Of a DNA stretch of 64,000 bases, positions 1 through 8,535 are shown in pieces. Positions within the stretch are counted from its first letter, which is position 1, and the number at the start of each line of letters is the position of its first letter. Under the pieces are notes generated by a model that saw only the letters and a list, made by a program, of their open reading frames with translations, searched no databases and was not told the DNA's origin. The position numbers and the translations under genes were made by a program. The DNA is taken from contig CAJTFE010000012.1 of assembly GCA_910575725.1 (NCBI GenBank), forward strand, positions 1 to 64,000, given 5' to 3'. Source of the DNA: Clostridia bacterium. GTDB taxonomy: Bacteria; Bacillota; Clostridia; Lachnospirales; Lachnospiraceae.

Positions 1-46
1 ACCGCTCATGCCGTGGTCAAAGACACTTCCAGCTGACTGCTACAGT

Positions 47-70
47 AAGCGCCGCAAATAAGCGGCGCTT
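47..70. terminator. GC-rich hairpin, possible terminator of a gene left of the window
   Basis: Two perfect 9-base arms (AAGCGCCGC and GCGGCGCTT) surround a 6-base AT loop. There is no long T run on either side, so it is only a possible terminator or the end of an upstream gene outside the window. Confidence 0.4.
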
Positions 71-180
71 CAATTTATAGGGAGCGAAGGATTTGACGCT
101 TACCTATCTACCGTTTACAGCCCGTCTTTGGAATTCTTTGAAAATATCGGCTTTAACGCCATACAAGTTTCTTAAACCTA

Positions 181-213
181 ACAAAAAATAAGCATACTAA
201 GAAGCATGCTTAT
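181..213 (-). terminator. Rho-independent terminator of the aaRS-like/S66 operon
   Basis: On the minus strand the 8-base arms ATAAGCAT and ATGCTTAT enclose a 10-base loop and are followed directly by a run of Ts. It lies about 85 bases after the stop of the last gene of the minus-strand operon, so it probably ends that transcript. Confidence 0.7.
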
Positions 214-298
214 CTTTCTAAACTCCATAAGAAATCAGAATCATTAAAATATTATATTTTTTATTTGACATAATAATATATAAAAGAAACAAATATTT

Positions 299-853
299 TT
301 ACTTAGTAAGTAATCGAATCTTAATACTAAATTCCTCCATTACTTTAAGTATTGGTGTCTCTAAACCATAATACTTCTCTAATTCATTGCCTATAACTTG
401 AAATTCTTCATAACCGCCAATAGCTTCAGACAAACCAATCGACTCTTTACCATTAAATATTTCTTTTTTAATTTTATCTAAATTATTTTTCAAATGCAGA
501 CTATCTTCATTGGCAATTGCATAATATGCCGAAACATACAATAAAAGTAAAAACCTTTTGTTTTCTATATTCTTTTCTATTGCATTCAGCAAACGTTTCT
601 TTTCATCTGCAAGATCCTTAGGCAAGTCCAAGTTGATCTCGTCGACTTTTAAGAGAAACAGTCCTTCACTATTCCATAATGAATTACATACAACTCTTTT
701 ATAAGCACGTATTAAATGTTCACAAGCCTTTCCTCGTTCAGTCGAAAGCTGATCCATATCTATCAGAGAAGAAATATAACCTAATGCCTCTGAAAATCGA
801 AAATTTTTCAATAACATATTAAAGTATTCTTCACTCTTATTACTAGTATTCAT
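299..853 (-). CDS. Unknown protein, last gene of the aaRS-like/S66 operon
   Basis: A 184-residue, probably all-helical soluble protein rich in Leu, Lys and Glu. It has no signal peptide or membrane segment and matches no family I recognise. It follows the aaRS-like gene after a gap of about 100 bases and is followed by a strong terminator, so it is likely the fourth and last gene of that operon. The start ATG at 853 has a plausible ribosome site (AAAGGGG) just upstream. Its very low GC matches the other three genes and differs from the mobile-element DNA to its right. The function is unknown; a partner, carrier-binding or immunity role is only a guess from context. Confidence 0.6.
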   Translation of the reverse strand: MNTSNKSEEYFNMLLKNFRFSEALGYISSLIDMDQLSTERGKACEHLIRAYKRVVCNSLWNSEGLFLLKVDEINLDLPKDLADEKKRLLNAIEKNIENKRFLLLLYVSAYYAIANEDSLHLKNNLDKIKKEIFNGKESIGLSEAIGGYEEFQVIGNELEKYYGLETPILKVMEEFSIKIRLLTK

Positions 854-951
854 TATATAACCCCTTTCTTTTTTATATTAACCAAATTTTTAGTTATATT
901 GCAGCTATTAATGATGTATTAAAGTAACACCATATCGATTATTTGATATTT

Positions 952-1950
952 TCAGATTTCTCCTTTTTGAAACCTATTGCGTGAAAACACCTCTACACTC
1001 CTAATATTTTCTAAACCTAATAGCCACATTAAATAACGTTCAACCCCCATGCCAAAACCTGATGTTTGTAAAGGATAATATTGTTTCATTTCAAAATACC
1101 ATTTATAATCATCAACTGGTAACCCATGTTCATCCAAAGAGTTTTTTAAATCTTCTGCATTGACATGCCTTTGTCCCGCTCCAACCACTTCACCTATACC
1201 AAACAGCAAATCTGCATTAAATGCAATACCGTTCTCGTTTGCTTGATAAAATGGTACTGTCATCTTATCCCAATGCTCTATCCATATAAAATCACCTAAT
1301 TTTTCTAATAGTATCCGTTCTCCTTTTGGTGTTAATCGAAAACCTCCCTTTTCACATTCTTTAAGTACATTGTCATATCCTTTTAGAATCTTACATGCCT
1401 CACTAAAAGATAGACTCCTAAAGGTACTAGTACTTTTTAATAAATGGTTTATTCTATCATAAATACCTGGAATATTTTTTAAATTACTTTCAGATTTCTT
1501 CCATATAAATTCTGTTAAATATTTTAAATAATTCTCTACTAAATGTTTCACATTTTCAAGTGTTCCCAATATTTCTGCCTCTGCATGTGAGAATTGAGCC
1601 AAATGCCGATCATCAGGCTCTTCGTCACGAAATGAATGTCCATAATAAAAACATCCATTTTTATGCGTCCTACAAGCATATTCCAAATGAAATTGCGCTG
1701 AATCTGTTAATAATGTTTTTCTGTTCTGAATTTGAATTTCTACTGGTTCTGAATCACTTCCTGGCTCCATCGGGCTAGATGCCGAACCTGTTGTACCAGG
1801 GACTGGAACATACTGCATTCCTTTATTGTCAAAGAACAAAAATGTAGCCTTTGCAACCCCACTATGTAAATCCACCAAAGTAGCAAATTCAGAACTAGTC
1901 ATGGCATTAATCTGATCAGGATATTTTATTCTCCAATTATTCTCGACCAC
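952..1950 (-). CDS. Asparaginyl-tRNA-synthetase-like catalytic core without anticodon-binding domain
   Basis: 332 residues that align with the catalytic domain of class IIb AsnRS. Motif-1-region residues LLTDSAQFHLE lie near residue 80. Motif 2 (HSFRDE, then RHLAQFSHAEAEI, with the ATP-binding Arg) is near 105-125. Motif 3 (GFGMGVERYLMWLLG) is near 297-311. The N-terminal OB-fold that reads the anticodon is absent (normal AsnRS is about 460 residues), so it should form an amino-acyl adenylate but not charge tRNA normally. Related stand-alone cores act as asparagine synthetases or in peptide and natural-product chemistry. Its neighbour is an MccF-like peptidase that could cleave aspartyl or asparaginyl adenylate-like compounds. 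The start is a GTG at 1950 preceded by GGGAAAGGG. Confidence 0.8.
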   Translation of the reverse strand: MVENNWRIKYPDQINAMTSSEFATLVDLHSGVAKATFLFFDNKGMQYVPVPGTTGSASSPMEPGSDSEPVEIQIQNRKTLLTDSAQFHLEYACRTHKNGCFYYGHSFRDEEPDDRHLAQFSHAEAEILGTLENVKHLVENYLKYLTEFIWKKSESNLKNIPGIYDRINHLLKSTSTFRSLSFSEACKILKGYDNVLKECEKGGFRLTPKGERILLEKLGDFIWIEHWDKMTVPFYQANENGIAFNADLLFGIGEVVGAGQRHVNAEDLKNSLDEHGLPVDDYKWYFEMKQYYPLQTSGFGMGVERYLMWLLGLENIRSVEVFSRNRFQKGEI

Positions 1951-1989
1951 GATATTTTACCCTTTCCCTCTATACTATAATAATTTCTT

Positions 1990-3147
1990 CTAATTATTCA
2001 AAAGCCAATTATAAATAGGACCAATCGCTCCTCCTATAGCGATTGAGAAAAAAAACAATCCTACATCCATATGCCCTTTAATAATAATAAATCCTATTAA
2101 ACACAGAAAAAATGTCATAATCCCCGGAAATTTCTTTCTATGATAAGAAAAAAAACTAGTCACTTTAAATACTCCTTTTTGTATCGAAGACGGACTTTTT
2201 GCCGCCTCACGAATTCTAGATAAATCATTTTCATCATCCATTCTAAGAACTTCTACTAAAGCACGCAAAACTAAAATAGTTATATATAAAGGAGCAGCGT
2301 GAAGTTTTGTTCCAAATGTTGTAACTTTATCTCTTTTCACACTTCCTCTCGAAGATGGGGTTAGGTACTGTAATATTTTAGGTATATTTTGTTTCAATTC
2401 AGAACTATTAGGTATGCATTTTAATAAATCCATTAATACATATGATGTAACGCTTTTACTATCTTGCCAATAAATACCTTCATCCGAATAGCACATATTT
2501 AAAAGAAGCCAATCTATCATTTTATCAGAATCAGCTTTATATTTATTATTACCGCTTTTTTCACTTAATAAAAATAAATATAAAGCAACCAAACCTGTGT
2601 GATTCGTTTGATGTTTAATTGTAATATAATCATCCCGATGAGACTGATAAAATCCCTCTAGACGTTTGATTACCTTGTCATGAGGAACTTTATTACCTGT
2701 TCGTTTTTGATAACTATCCTCATAAGGTATTAACGCAATTAAAGTTGGAATAACATGCCAAAAGAAATCTAATCTTGGTTCTTCAACTTCATTTTTTAAA
2801 TCATATTGCAAATCACTAATGAACTTATCTATATATCCATCTTCACATAACTTTTCAAAATCACCTATCTTTAAACCAACTTCAACTCGCGTTAACCAAT
2901 GGGAATTTCCGAATGAAACATTATCTTCCATCCACCTTTTCGCATTTTTAAAAATCAGATCATCATGGCTAAGCTTTAATGCATGCATGAGTTGAATTGC
3001 TTGTGAAGTCCAAGTAACCTTCTCAATGGCATCTCTTCCCCATGAGCCATCCCTATTTTGATATAGATATACTCTTGTTAAAGCAGCAATATAATTATGT
3101 TCTTGCGTAGCTGATAAATATTTATCTGGAGAACCTCCTGAATCCAT
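1990..3147 (-). CDS. Membrane-anchored prenyltransferase/squalene-cyclase-repeat protein
   Basis: 385 residues. The first 300 resemble the alpha/alpha-toroid of terpene cyclases and protein prenyltransferases, with a QW-like motif (NRDGSWGRD) near residue 32. I see no DxDD catalytic motif, so enzymatic cyclase activity is doubtful. The C-terminus has two hydrophobic segments (about 340-382) that probably anchor it in the membrane. The gene begins 6 bases after the S66 peptidase stop, and its ribosome site lies in the end of that gene, so they are co-translated. It may bind or modify a lipid or peptide made or handled by the aaRS-like protein. The family assignment is moderate and the function is inference. 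Confidence 0.6.
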   Translation of the reverse strand: MDSGGSPDKYLSATQEHNYIAALTRVYLYQNRDGSWGRDAIEKVTWTSQAIQLMHALKLSHDDLIFKNAKRWMEDNVSFGNSHWLTRVEVGLKIGDFEKLCEDGYIDKFISDLQYDLKNEVEEPRLDFFWHVIPTLIALIPYEDSYQKRTGNKVPHDKVIKRLEGFYQSHRDDYITIKHQTNHTGLVALYLFLLSEKSGNNKYKADSDKMIDWLLLNMCYSDEGIYWQDSKSVTSYVLMDLLKCIPNSSELKQNIPKILQYLTPSSRGSVKRDKVTTFGTKLHAAPLYITILVLRALVEVLRMDDENDLSRIREAAKSPSSIQKGVFKVTSFFSYHRKKFPGIMTFFLCLIGFIIIKGHMDVGLFFFSIAIGGAIGPIYNWLLNN

Positions 3148-3152
3148 ACTTT

Positions 3153-4145
3153 CTACTCCATGGTATATTCATATTTAAATGGTCTATCATATGTTAGCTT
3201 CATGTTATCCGCATCTAGTGTTGCAGTCGTAAAAAGAGGTAATGTTGCAATTGGACTAATATGACCAAACGGTAATCCATATAAAATTGGAATATTTGTA
3301 TCACTTGTAGCATCAAGCAACATTAGTGATAATCTTTCTATTTCATCCTTACTCCACATTTTTTGTCCAATTACAATACCTACTATTTTTTTGAAAACAC
3401 CTATGTTTACAAAATCAGCTATTAAGCATCGCCATTTTTTTTCATCAAATTCATCATCTGAAGTTTCCATTAGTAATATGGCATCTTTAAAATCAGGCCA
3501 AAACTCTGTACCTCTTAAACGCCCCAAAGACTCTATACATCCCCCCAAAACAATACCACTTGTATGTCCAGATCTTATGGTTTTGGGAAAAACCGGACAA
3601 AAATGATTGCGTTCTATAGGCGGAAGCCCCCAATCAGGTCCTTTTTCAAGCAAAAATTCACTAGAAGAAATTACAATATCCTCCCTATTATCGAAAATTT
3701 TAAGAAACGATTCTTTGCTCATATTTGGAGGAATCGGATATTCCGAAAACTCTGTCATAAGTGTTGGTCCGTAAAATACCACTTGTTTAGTCTTAATACC
3801 AATTGCATGTAACAAAACTGTTATATCTGAGTATCCAATCAAGCTCTTCTTATTTTCTTGTATACATTTCCAATCTAAATATGGTAGAATCTCCGCAGAA
3901 TAATCTCCTCCTATTGTTGCCATTAAAATTGAAACTTCTGGATCTACAATTAAACTATTAATATCATCAGCTCTTTCTCTTGCTGACGCAGAGGTCATTC
4001 CATCTTTATCTAAAACATGCTTTCCACATTTTACAATAAACCCCAAACTTTCAAAGAATTTTACTCCTCTTTTAAATCGTTCTGGGAACAAAGCAGGTGC
4101 AGGCGCAGAAGGAGAAATTAATCCAATCCCAATTTTTTCAATCAT
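3153..4145 (-). CDS. S66 family peptidase, MccF-like (LD-carboxypeptidase superfamily)
   Basis: 330 residues with all marks of the S66 Ser-Glu-His family: the nucleophile motif IGYSDIT near residue 115, a Glu in LLMETSD near 225, and the His in LPFGH near 292. MccF of the microcin C system cuts the amide bond of processed microcin and other aminoacyl adenylates and so gives self-immunity; LdcA homologues trim peptidoglycan tetrapeptides. Pairing with a class II aaRS-like protein favours the MccF-type role, but this is inference. ATG 4145 is chosen because GGAAAG lies upstream and homology begins at MIEKIGIG; an upstream ATG at 4172 is less likely. It is the first gene of the four-gene operon. 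Confidence 0.8.
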   Translation of the reverse strand: MIEKIGIGLISPSAPAPALFPERFKRGVKFFESLGFIVKCGKHVLDKDGMTSASARERADDINSLIVDPEVSILMATIGGDYSAEILPYLDWKCIQENKKSLIGYSDITVLLHAIGIKTKQVVFYGPTLMTEFSEYPIPPNMSKESFLKIFDNREDIVISSSEFLLEKGPDWGLPPIERNHFCPVFPKTIRSGHTSGIVLGGCIESLGRLRGTEFWPDFKDAILLMETSDDEFDEKKWRCLIADFVNIGVFKKIVGIVIGQKMWSKDEIERLSLMLLDATSDTNIPILYGLPFGHISPIATLPLFTTATLDADNMKLTYDRPFKYEYTME

Positions 4146-4173
4146 TATATCATTCTTTCCTTTCCACCTCAAT

Positions 4174-4202
4174 TTTATAGAAACCTATTTAATAATAAGC
4201 AA
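4174..4202 (-). promoter_or_regulatory. Sigma-A promoter of the S66/aaRS-like operon
   Basis: On the minus strand TTGCTT (4202-4197) and TATAAA (4179-4174) are separated by exactly 17 bases. The predicted transcription start lies about 20 bases before ATG 4145. Confidence 0.55.
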
Positions 4203-4479
4203 ACCACAAACTTTGCCCATTTATTATCAACATTAGAATTCCCTATATCTACCCATTTTTTTATAATACATCATTTCTTCCATAATATGAATGAACACAT
4301 AATGCACTTTAAACATGAACTTTTCCAGCTATCATACTACAAAAAAGCTCTAACTTCTTATGCAATATTATGCATTCCTTATTACTTAATTATAAATGTA
4401 CTTAATTGTGTAATATATTTATTTGTCTTATAATATTCGTATATTAAAAGCCTTATATCTCTACCGTTTTAATTTATAT
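4203..4479. other. AT-rich intergenic boundary
   Basis: About 280 bases of very AT-rich sequence with stops in all frames. It marks the change from the low-GC operon to the higher-GC Tn554-type remnants. I see no gene, tRNA or clear attachment site in it. Confidence 0.5.
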
Positions 4480-4863
4480 TTATAAACTTCTCAAAATGTC
4501 CCTATCCTGTTTCCCCATCCCTTTTCGCAGCTTCTGGTTTTCTCTCCGCAAACTCTCATTTTCCTGCTTCAGCTCCTTTATCTGCTACTCCATCAGCGCA
4601 ATTCTGCCTCCCATGGCTTTATCAAGGATATTCCAGCGTGGGGCGATGGTTCCGGCCTGTTGTTCCAGTGCCTGGTTGATCTCAGCCCTCACAATCGGGT
4701 TCTTATAAAAGAAGCCTCTGGAAAGTCCGGTCATCTTCATCAGCTGTGGGACTGATATCCGATCCCCTTCCTCCAGCATCCTCCGGATCGCCTGCTTTGC
4801 CGCAGCGATCTTTTCATCACTTTTCTCCCAGTTCAGTTCGATCATCTTATCGCATTTGCTCAT
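4480..4863 (-). pseudogene. DUF6262 (Tn554 TnpC-like) gene with an in-frame amber stop
   Basis: The reading frame from ATG 4863 encodes about 92 residues with a helix-turn-helix-like stretch (ISVPQLMKMTGLSRGFFYKN) typical of the DUF6262 proteins found after Tn554-family recombinases. A TAG at 4587-4585 interrupts it. The same frame then continues for 34 more codons of clear coiled coil (QIKELKQENESLRRENQKLRK) to TAA at 4480, as the family expects. One base change therefore separates it from an intact 127-residue protein. The start overlaps the end of the recombinase by 17 bases, the usual arrangement. It probably aided transposition of an element that is now dead. Confidence 0.75.
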
Positions 4864-5452
4864 AGTCTTCACCCCACCCTTCCAGGTTTGCAAGCAGGAT
4901 CCTGGTCTGTGCTTCCCTGGCCTTTTGTGTTTCATCCGCCAGGATCTGGTTTCCCATCTTCCGGTAATGCATCACTGCATTGACTCCTTTATGCCCCAGC
5001 AGTTTGGCGATGGTCCAGTCATCTAAGTGCAGCTCTGTCAGCTTCACACCATAGGACCGCCAGAACATGTGTGTCTCGAACCGGAAGTTCTTCCCTTCAT
5101 CATCCCGCAGATCCTCTCTCTGTATCAGGCCGAGGACCTTATGTTTAATTGTAGTATATTGCAGAGGACGCCTGGTATTCCTCTCATCTACAAAAATATA
5201 AACCGTCTCGCCATATTGCTCCTCTGTATATTGGATCGCTTTCCGGATCAGCGCCACCAGTTCTGCACTGACCGGATTCTTGAAGGTCTTTGTCTTAACC
5301 CGCCGGATCCTTATCATATCCACACCTTTCATCCAGAACAGGCAGTCCCTCTGCAGGGTAAGGGTGTCTGATATCCTTGTCCCAAGCATCTGATGGATGA
5401 CCAGGCATCAGGTGATCTGCTCATCCAGCTTTGTGATGTGTGCCGGAAGTCT
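4847..5452 (-). pseudogene. Tn554-type tyrosine recombinase, C-terminal remnant
   Basis: The catalytic half of a phage-integrase-type recombinase. The first catalytic Arg lies in LGTRISDTL, followed by HMFWRS and LLGHKGVNAVMHYRKM with the His and the likely nucleophile Tyr. The open frame begins at 5389, but recognisable sequence (LPAHITKLDEQIT, then CLVIHQ) continues upstream in the same frame through a TGA at 5410-5408, probably an old Trp codon. It then stops at another TGA at 5455-5453. The N-terminal half and the partner recombinase genes are missing, so the element cannot move by itself. Confidence 0.8.
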
Positions 5453-5560
5453 TCAGTCTATCCAGAACACTCCAACTCTGTACACTGCCACACACGCAAG
5501 CACAGCCCCACCAATCACAGGGAGCGCCGCTGTTGCTGCAATACCAAGGATCCATCCCAT
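5453..5560 (-). CDS. Small 35-residue membrane peptide
   Basis: A short frame starting MGWILGIAATAALPVIGG and ending GVFWID. ATG 5560 is preceded by a strong ribosome site (AAGGAGGCG), and almost the whole peptide is one hydrophobic helix with small residues. It ends exactly at the TGA that bounds the recombinase remnant. Such peptides are common in conjugative elements, but I do not know this one. It could be a genuine small membrane protein or the 5-prime part of a larger lost gene. Confidence 0.45.
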   Translation of the reverse strand: MGWILGIAATAALPVIGGAVLACVAVYRVGVFWID

Positions 5561-5587
5561 CGTTTTGTCGCCTCCTTTTTCTGCTTT

Positions 5588-6073
5588 TTATGTTTCACTC
5601 ATTAAAATCTGCATTCCCGTATCCTGCTGTGGTGCCTGCAGTAATCCTGCAATATCCTCGATCTTCTGGCAGACAGTTTCAATATCACTCTGGCAGATCC
5701 TCCAGGCTTTTCCTATACGCCTGATGACATTCGGGATCTCCAGTATCTTTTCTATTTCCTCCGCTCCCTGGGCCAAAGCCATTTCCTCCGCATACCGGTA
5801 CAGTCCTTCTACTACCTTTATCCGTGAAATGTTGGAATGACGCCACGGTATGTGTCCTTTCTGCCTGACCTGCTGTACCTTTTCATCAAATTCCCCCGTC
5901 CAGTCCCGCTTTCCATCCACTCCCCAATATCCACTTAATGCGTCGACCAGATCCCTGATCTGCTGCACTTCCTCATCTTTCTCCTGACGTGCGATCTGCT
6001 CTGCATAAGAAGTCAGCCCTCTTATTGTTATTTTTGCCAGCTGCTCATCCTGGCGAATTCTTTCCTCATTCAT
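5588..6073 (-). CDS. Unknown mobile-element protein, helical
   Basis: 161 residues, rich in Glu, Gln and Arg, predicted helical, with no membrane segment or motif I know. ATG 6073 is chosen over the upstream in-frame ATG (6211) because GGAGGGAG sits six bases before it and the added N-terminus would look non-coding. It ends MSET. It sits between transposase and relaxase remnants and has similar base composition, so it is probably an accessory gene of the integrated element. No function can be assigned. Confidence 0.55.
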   Translation of the reverse strand: MNEERIRQDEQLAKITIRGLTSYAEQIARQEKDEEVQQIRDLVDALSGYWGVDGKRDWTGEFDEKVQQVRQKGHIPWRHSNISRIKVVEGLYRYAEEMALAQGAEEIEKILEIPNVIRRIGKAWRICQSDIETVCQKIEDIAGLLQAPQQDTGMQILMSET

Positions 6074-6252
6074 CTTTCTCCCTCCAATCTTAGAATCAGC
6101 AGGCTGTCGTATTCTGGTCCCACAGCTTCTCCGATAAAAAAGCCATGCACTTCGTAAGAAAAAGTAAACATTTGGGCAATAAAAAACGGCTTCAGAGCTA
6201 TGCCCTTCCACCTGCTTCTGTTTCCCTTTATTCTGATAACGCTATACATAAA

Positions 6253-6747
6253 TTAGACTCTCTTTGTGTATTGTGTTCTCTTTTTCCTCTTTTTCTGAAC
6301 ACTGTACACATAATACACATTTAAAATCATGCTGTATATTACGTCCATGTGGAGATGTGCCGAAAATACCCTTAATGTAGGATTGCGCCGCTGAAAGTCC
6401 TGCATATATTCATCAAGTATTTTTGCCGCAAGCTGTCCGTCCTCTGTCTTTGCCCCCATATCGTCCTTGTTTCCTATCTGCAAAATAATCTCATGGAACG
6501 GCTTCTCCTGTTTGCCGGAACAGATTTTCTCATAGTAATCATCAATCCTGCGGTCACTTCTGGTCTGCTTCTCATTGTACCGGGCAAGTGCTTCATCAAA
6601 TAATTCGTGGTATACATCTTTGATATTTTCGTTGCAGTATTCCACATTCAAACAACTCCTCTCAGGGTCAGTATTCTTCGCATGGAATTTTCTGCTGTTA
6701 TGGTTGACAGAGCCTTTCCCTGTCATAACGCTGATTGTCCGTTTCAA
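6253..6747 (-). pseudogene. MobV/Pre-type relaxase, N-terminal fragment
   Basis: The first about 130 residues match plasmid recombination/mobilisation relaxases (MobV, Pre). The conserved part stops at FSAHLHMD, in the middle of the metal-binding HLHMD-x-x-T-P-H-x-H motif, and is followed by an unrelated tail rich in Tyr and Lys. The nicking active site and the C-terminal half (family length 350-500 residues) are gone, so the protein cannot relax DNA. Together with the hairpin cluster just upstream and the MobC-like gene, it shows that a mobilizable element once lay here. The truncation was probably caused by a deletion or insertion that also brought in the left neighbour genes. Confidence 0.8.
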
Positions 6748-6789
6748 TCAATTTCCCTTTCTCCCTTATCAGGTATTGAGCGCTGAATA

Positions 6790-7054
6790 CGGCGCATAGC
6801 CTTTGTTACTTTCTGCGAAAGTAACGCAAAAGCACTTTCGACAGGCTACGCTCTATCAAAAGTGCCTTTGCGCCCTGCCGGGGGCTTTCCGTCCTGCGGA
6901 CGGTGGGCGGCTTTTCGCCGCCTTGATACCGCCGCTTTCCGGCTTTCTCCCAACAGCGCAACATTGCAATGTCTATAATTTTTGCAATCTTGCAATCTTC
7001 AAGAACGCAATTCCAAGACTGCAAAATTCTAATACCCTGCATTGTTGCGCTGTT
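6790..7054. other. Hairpin cluster upstream of the relaxase, oriT-like
   Basis: Several inverted repeats sit next to each other: TTACTTTC/GAAAGTAA (about 6805-6823), GCAAAAGCACTTT with AAAGTGCCTTTGC (about 6828-6872), GGCGGC/GCCGCC around 6908-6922, and a 16-of-17 match between 6952-6968 and 7038-7054 (arms around AACAGCGCAACATTGCA). Such clusters directly upstream of a MobV gene are typical of transfer origins. No nick site can be identified from sequence alone. A 78-codon minus frame across it is probably not a gene. Confidence 0.4.
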
Positions 7055-7069
7055 ACCTTTCTCCGTCCG

Positions 7070-8047
7070 TCACTGTCCGATTTTATCCAGTTCCCAATAC
7101 CATGTATTATTTATCCGCCTCGCCCGGACGCCTAACTCTTTCTTCGCATTTTCCAGAGTCCGCTTCGATATGCCCTGTTCGTCTGCAAGATTGAAAATCT
7201 CATTGCTCTGTATGGCGTTGTTTGTTTCTGCCAGTTCCCGAAGTAACCGCTTCGCTTGTTCCATTTTATTTGCTTTGGGGGCAATACCGCCTAAGACTTC
7301 ATCAGCGGTAATCTCATAATCCCCTAGCCATTGAAAACCGTCCTCCGACAGTGCAAACGCTTTCGGGTGTCCGAACGCCGCAAGGTTGTTTTTAATCTGC
7401 ACTACAGCCCTTGTATTTTCTTCCCCCTCTACTCTGCCGACCAACAAAACACTTCTAGCGACTGCAAAGAAATCAATCGAACCCATGCCCCGGTATGCCG
7501 CCTTATTTCCTACCGCCTTGTTCATATGCCCGACAAGGACAATCGCACACTGATGTTTCTCTGCCAGTGCCGCCAACTTCTTTGTCATATCCCTTGCTTC
7601 ATTCGCCCGGTTCATATCCATGCCGCCGCTCAAATAGGCTTGTATCGGGTCTAAAATCAACAGCTTTGCTCCTGTCTTTATAACAGCTTCTTCCAAGCGT
7701 TCATCTATCATGGAAAGTGATTTTATCTTTTCATCAATGACCGAGATTTTCTCACAGTCTGCCCCCGCCTGCTCCAACCGGGGCTTTACCGTATCGGCAA
7801 GCCCGTCCTCTGCACTCTGATAGATTACATTCAAAGGCTCTGTAAAATTCATTCCACGGTCTAAACTTTCTCCCTTGGACAGTTTCGCCGCTATATTCAG
7901 AATAAATGTTGTTTTGCCGTCCCCCGGATCGCCTTGTATGATTGTCAGCTTGCCATAGGGGATAAAGGGAAACCACAGCCAAGAAACTTCCTGCGACTGT
8001 ATCTCCGACAATTTAATCAACTGTAATTCTGTTTTTGTTTCTCCCAT
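7070..8047 (-). CDS. AAA ATPase, RepA-helicase-like, of a mobile element
   Basis: 325 residues of the RecA-fold AAA_25 type. The Walker A motif is GDPGDGKTT near residue 36, followed by the Walker-B-like LLILDPIQAYL and VLVGHMNK. The C-terminus has a winged-helix-like segment (SNEIFNLADEQGISKRTLENAKKEL broken over about 280-305). Homologues are the DnaB/RepA-like ATPases of plasmids and conjugative elements, acting in replication or transfer. ATG 8047 is selected because GGAGGGCATT precedes it; an in-frame ATG at 8059 lies within that ribosome site. It appears intact, unlike the genes around it. Confidence 0.75.
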   Translation of the reverse strand: MGETKTELQLIKLSEIQSQEVSWLWFPFIPYGKLTIIQGDPGDGKTTFILNIAAKLSKGESLDRGMNFTEPLNVIYQSAEDGLADTVKPRLEQAGADCEKISVIDEKIKSLSMIDERLEEAVIKTGAKLLILDPIQAYLSGGMDMNRANEARDMTKKLAALAEKHQCAIVLVGHMNKAVGNKAAYRGMGSIDFFAVARSVLLVGRVEGEENTRAVVQIKNNLAAFGHPKAFALSEDGFQWLGDYEITADEVLGGIAPKANKMEQAKRLLRELAETNNAIQSNEIFNLADEQGISKRTLENAKKELGVRARRINNTWYWELDKIGQ

Positions 8048-8145
8048 AATGCCCTCCATTTCTGAAAAATCGTTGCCACTGGAAGAAACCTCTGCTATAC
8101 TGATATTGTGAGGTTGATAACAGAGGTTTTCCAGTTATCACAGCC

Positions 8146-8535
8146 CTAACAGTTGCCGCTGTCGGGGCTTTTTTCTTCTCCGTTGGTATTTCCCTGCCAC
8201 AGATATTTTGCTCCGTCCAACACCCACAGGATAGCTTTCAGCATATCGAGACAGTCATTCCGCATATCTTCCAATCCCTCCGGCGTTAAATCAATCTCTG
8301 TCTTTTCAAACTGTTCTGTCACTTCCCGGATATTTGTCTGCATTATCTTTAGTTCCTCTACCAACTGATAAACCAGTTCTTTTTTACCAACCACGCATAC
8401 CCTGTTATAAATGCAGGAACGGACAAAATAATCTTTCTTAGAAAGTCCGCTTGCTAAAATCTTCGCTTCGATTTCTTCCCTCTCTCTGGGGGAAATGCGA
8501 AAGCTGATTGTCGGGTATTTATGCACTCCACTCAT
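8146..8535 (-). CDS. MobC-like relaxosome accessory protein
   Basis: 129 residues. The first 45 resemble a ribbon-helix-helix DNA-binding domain (TISFRISPREREEIEAKILASGL split by a turn), followed by a helical region, as in plasmid MobC proteins that bind oriT next to the relaxase. The ATG overlaps the TGA of the upstream integrase fragment (ATGA), so the two were once translationally coupled. It likely helped the now truncated MobV relaxase. Confidence 0.6.
   Translation of the reverse strand: MSGVHKYPTISFRISPREREEIEAKILASGLSKKDYFVRSCIYNRVCVVGKKELVYQLVEELKIMQTNIREVTEQFEKTEIDLTPEGLEDMRNDCLDMLKAILWVLDGAKYLWQGNTNGEEKSPDSGNC

Noticed and set aside
6806-7042. 78-codon minus-strand open frame over the hairpin cluster
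   Set aside because: It covers the inverted repeats, has no good ribosome site, and its sequence follows the repeats, so it is more likely non-coding.
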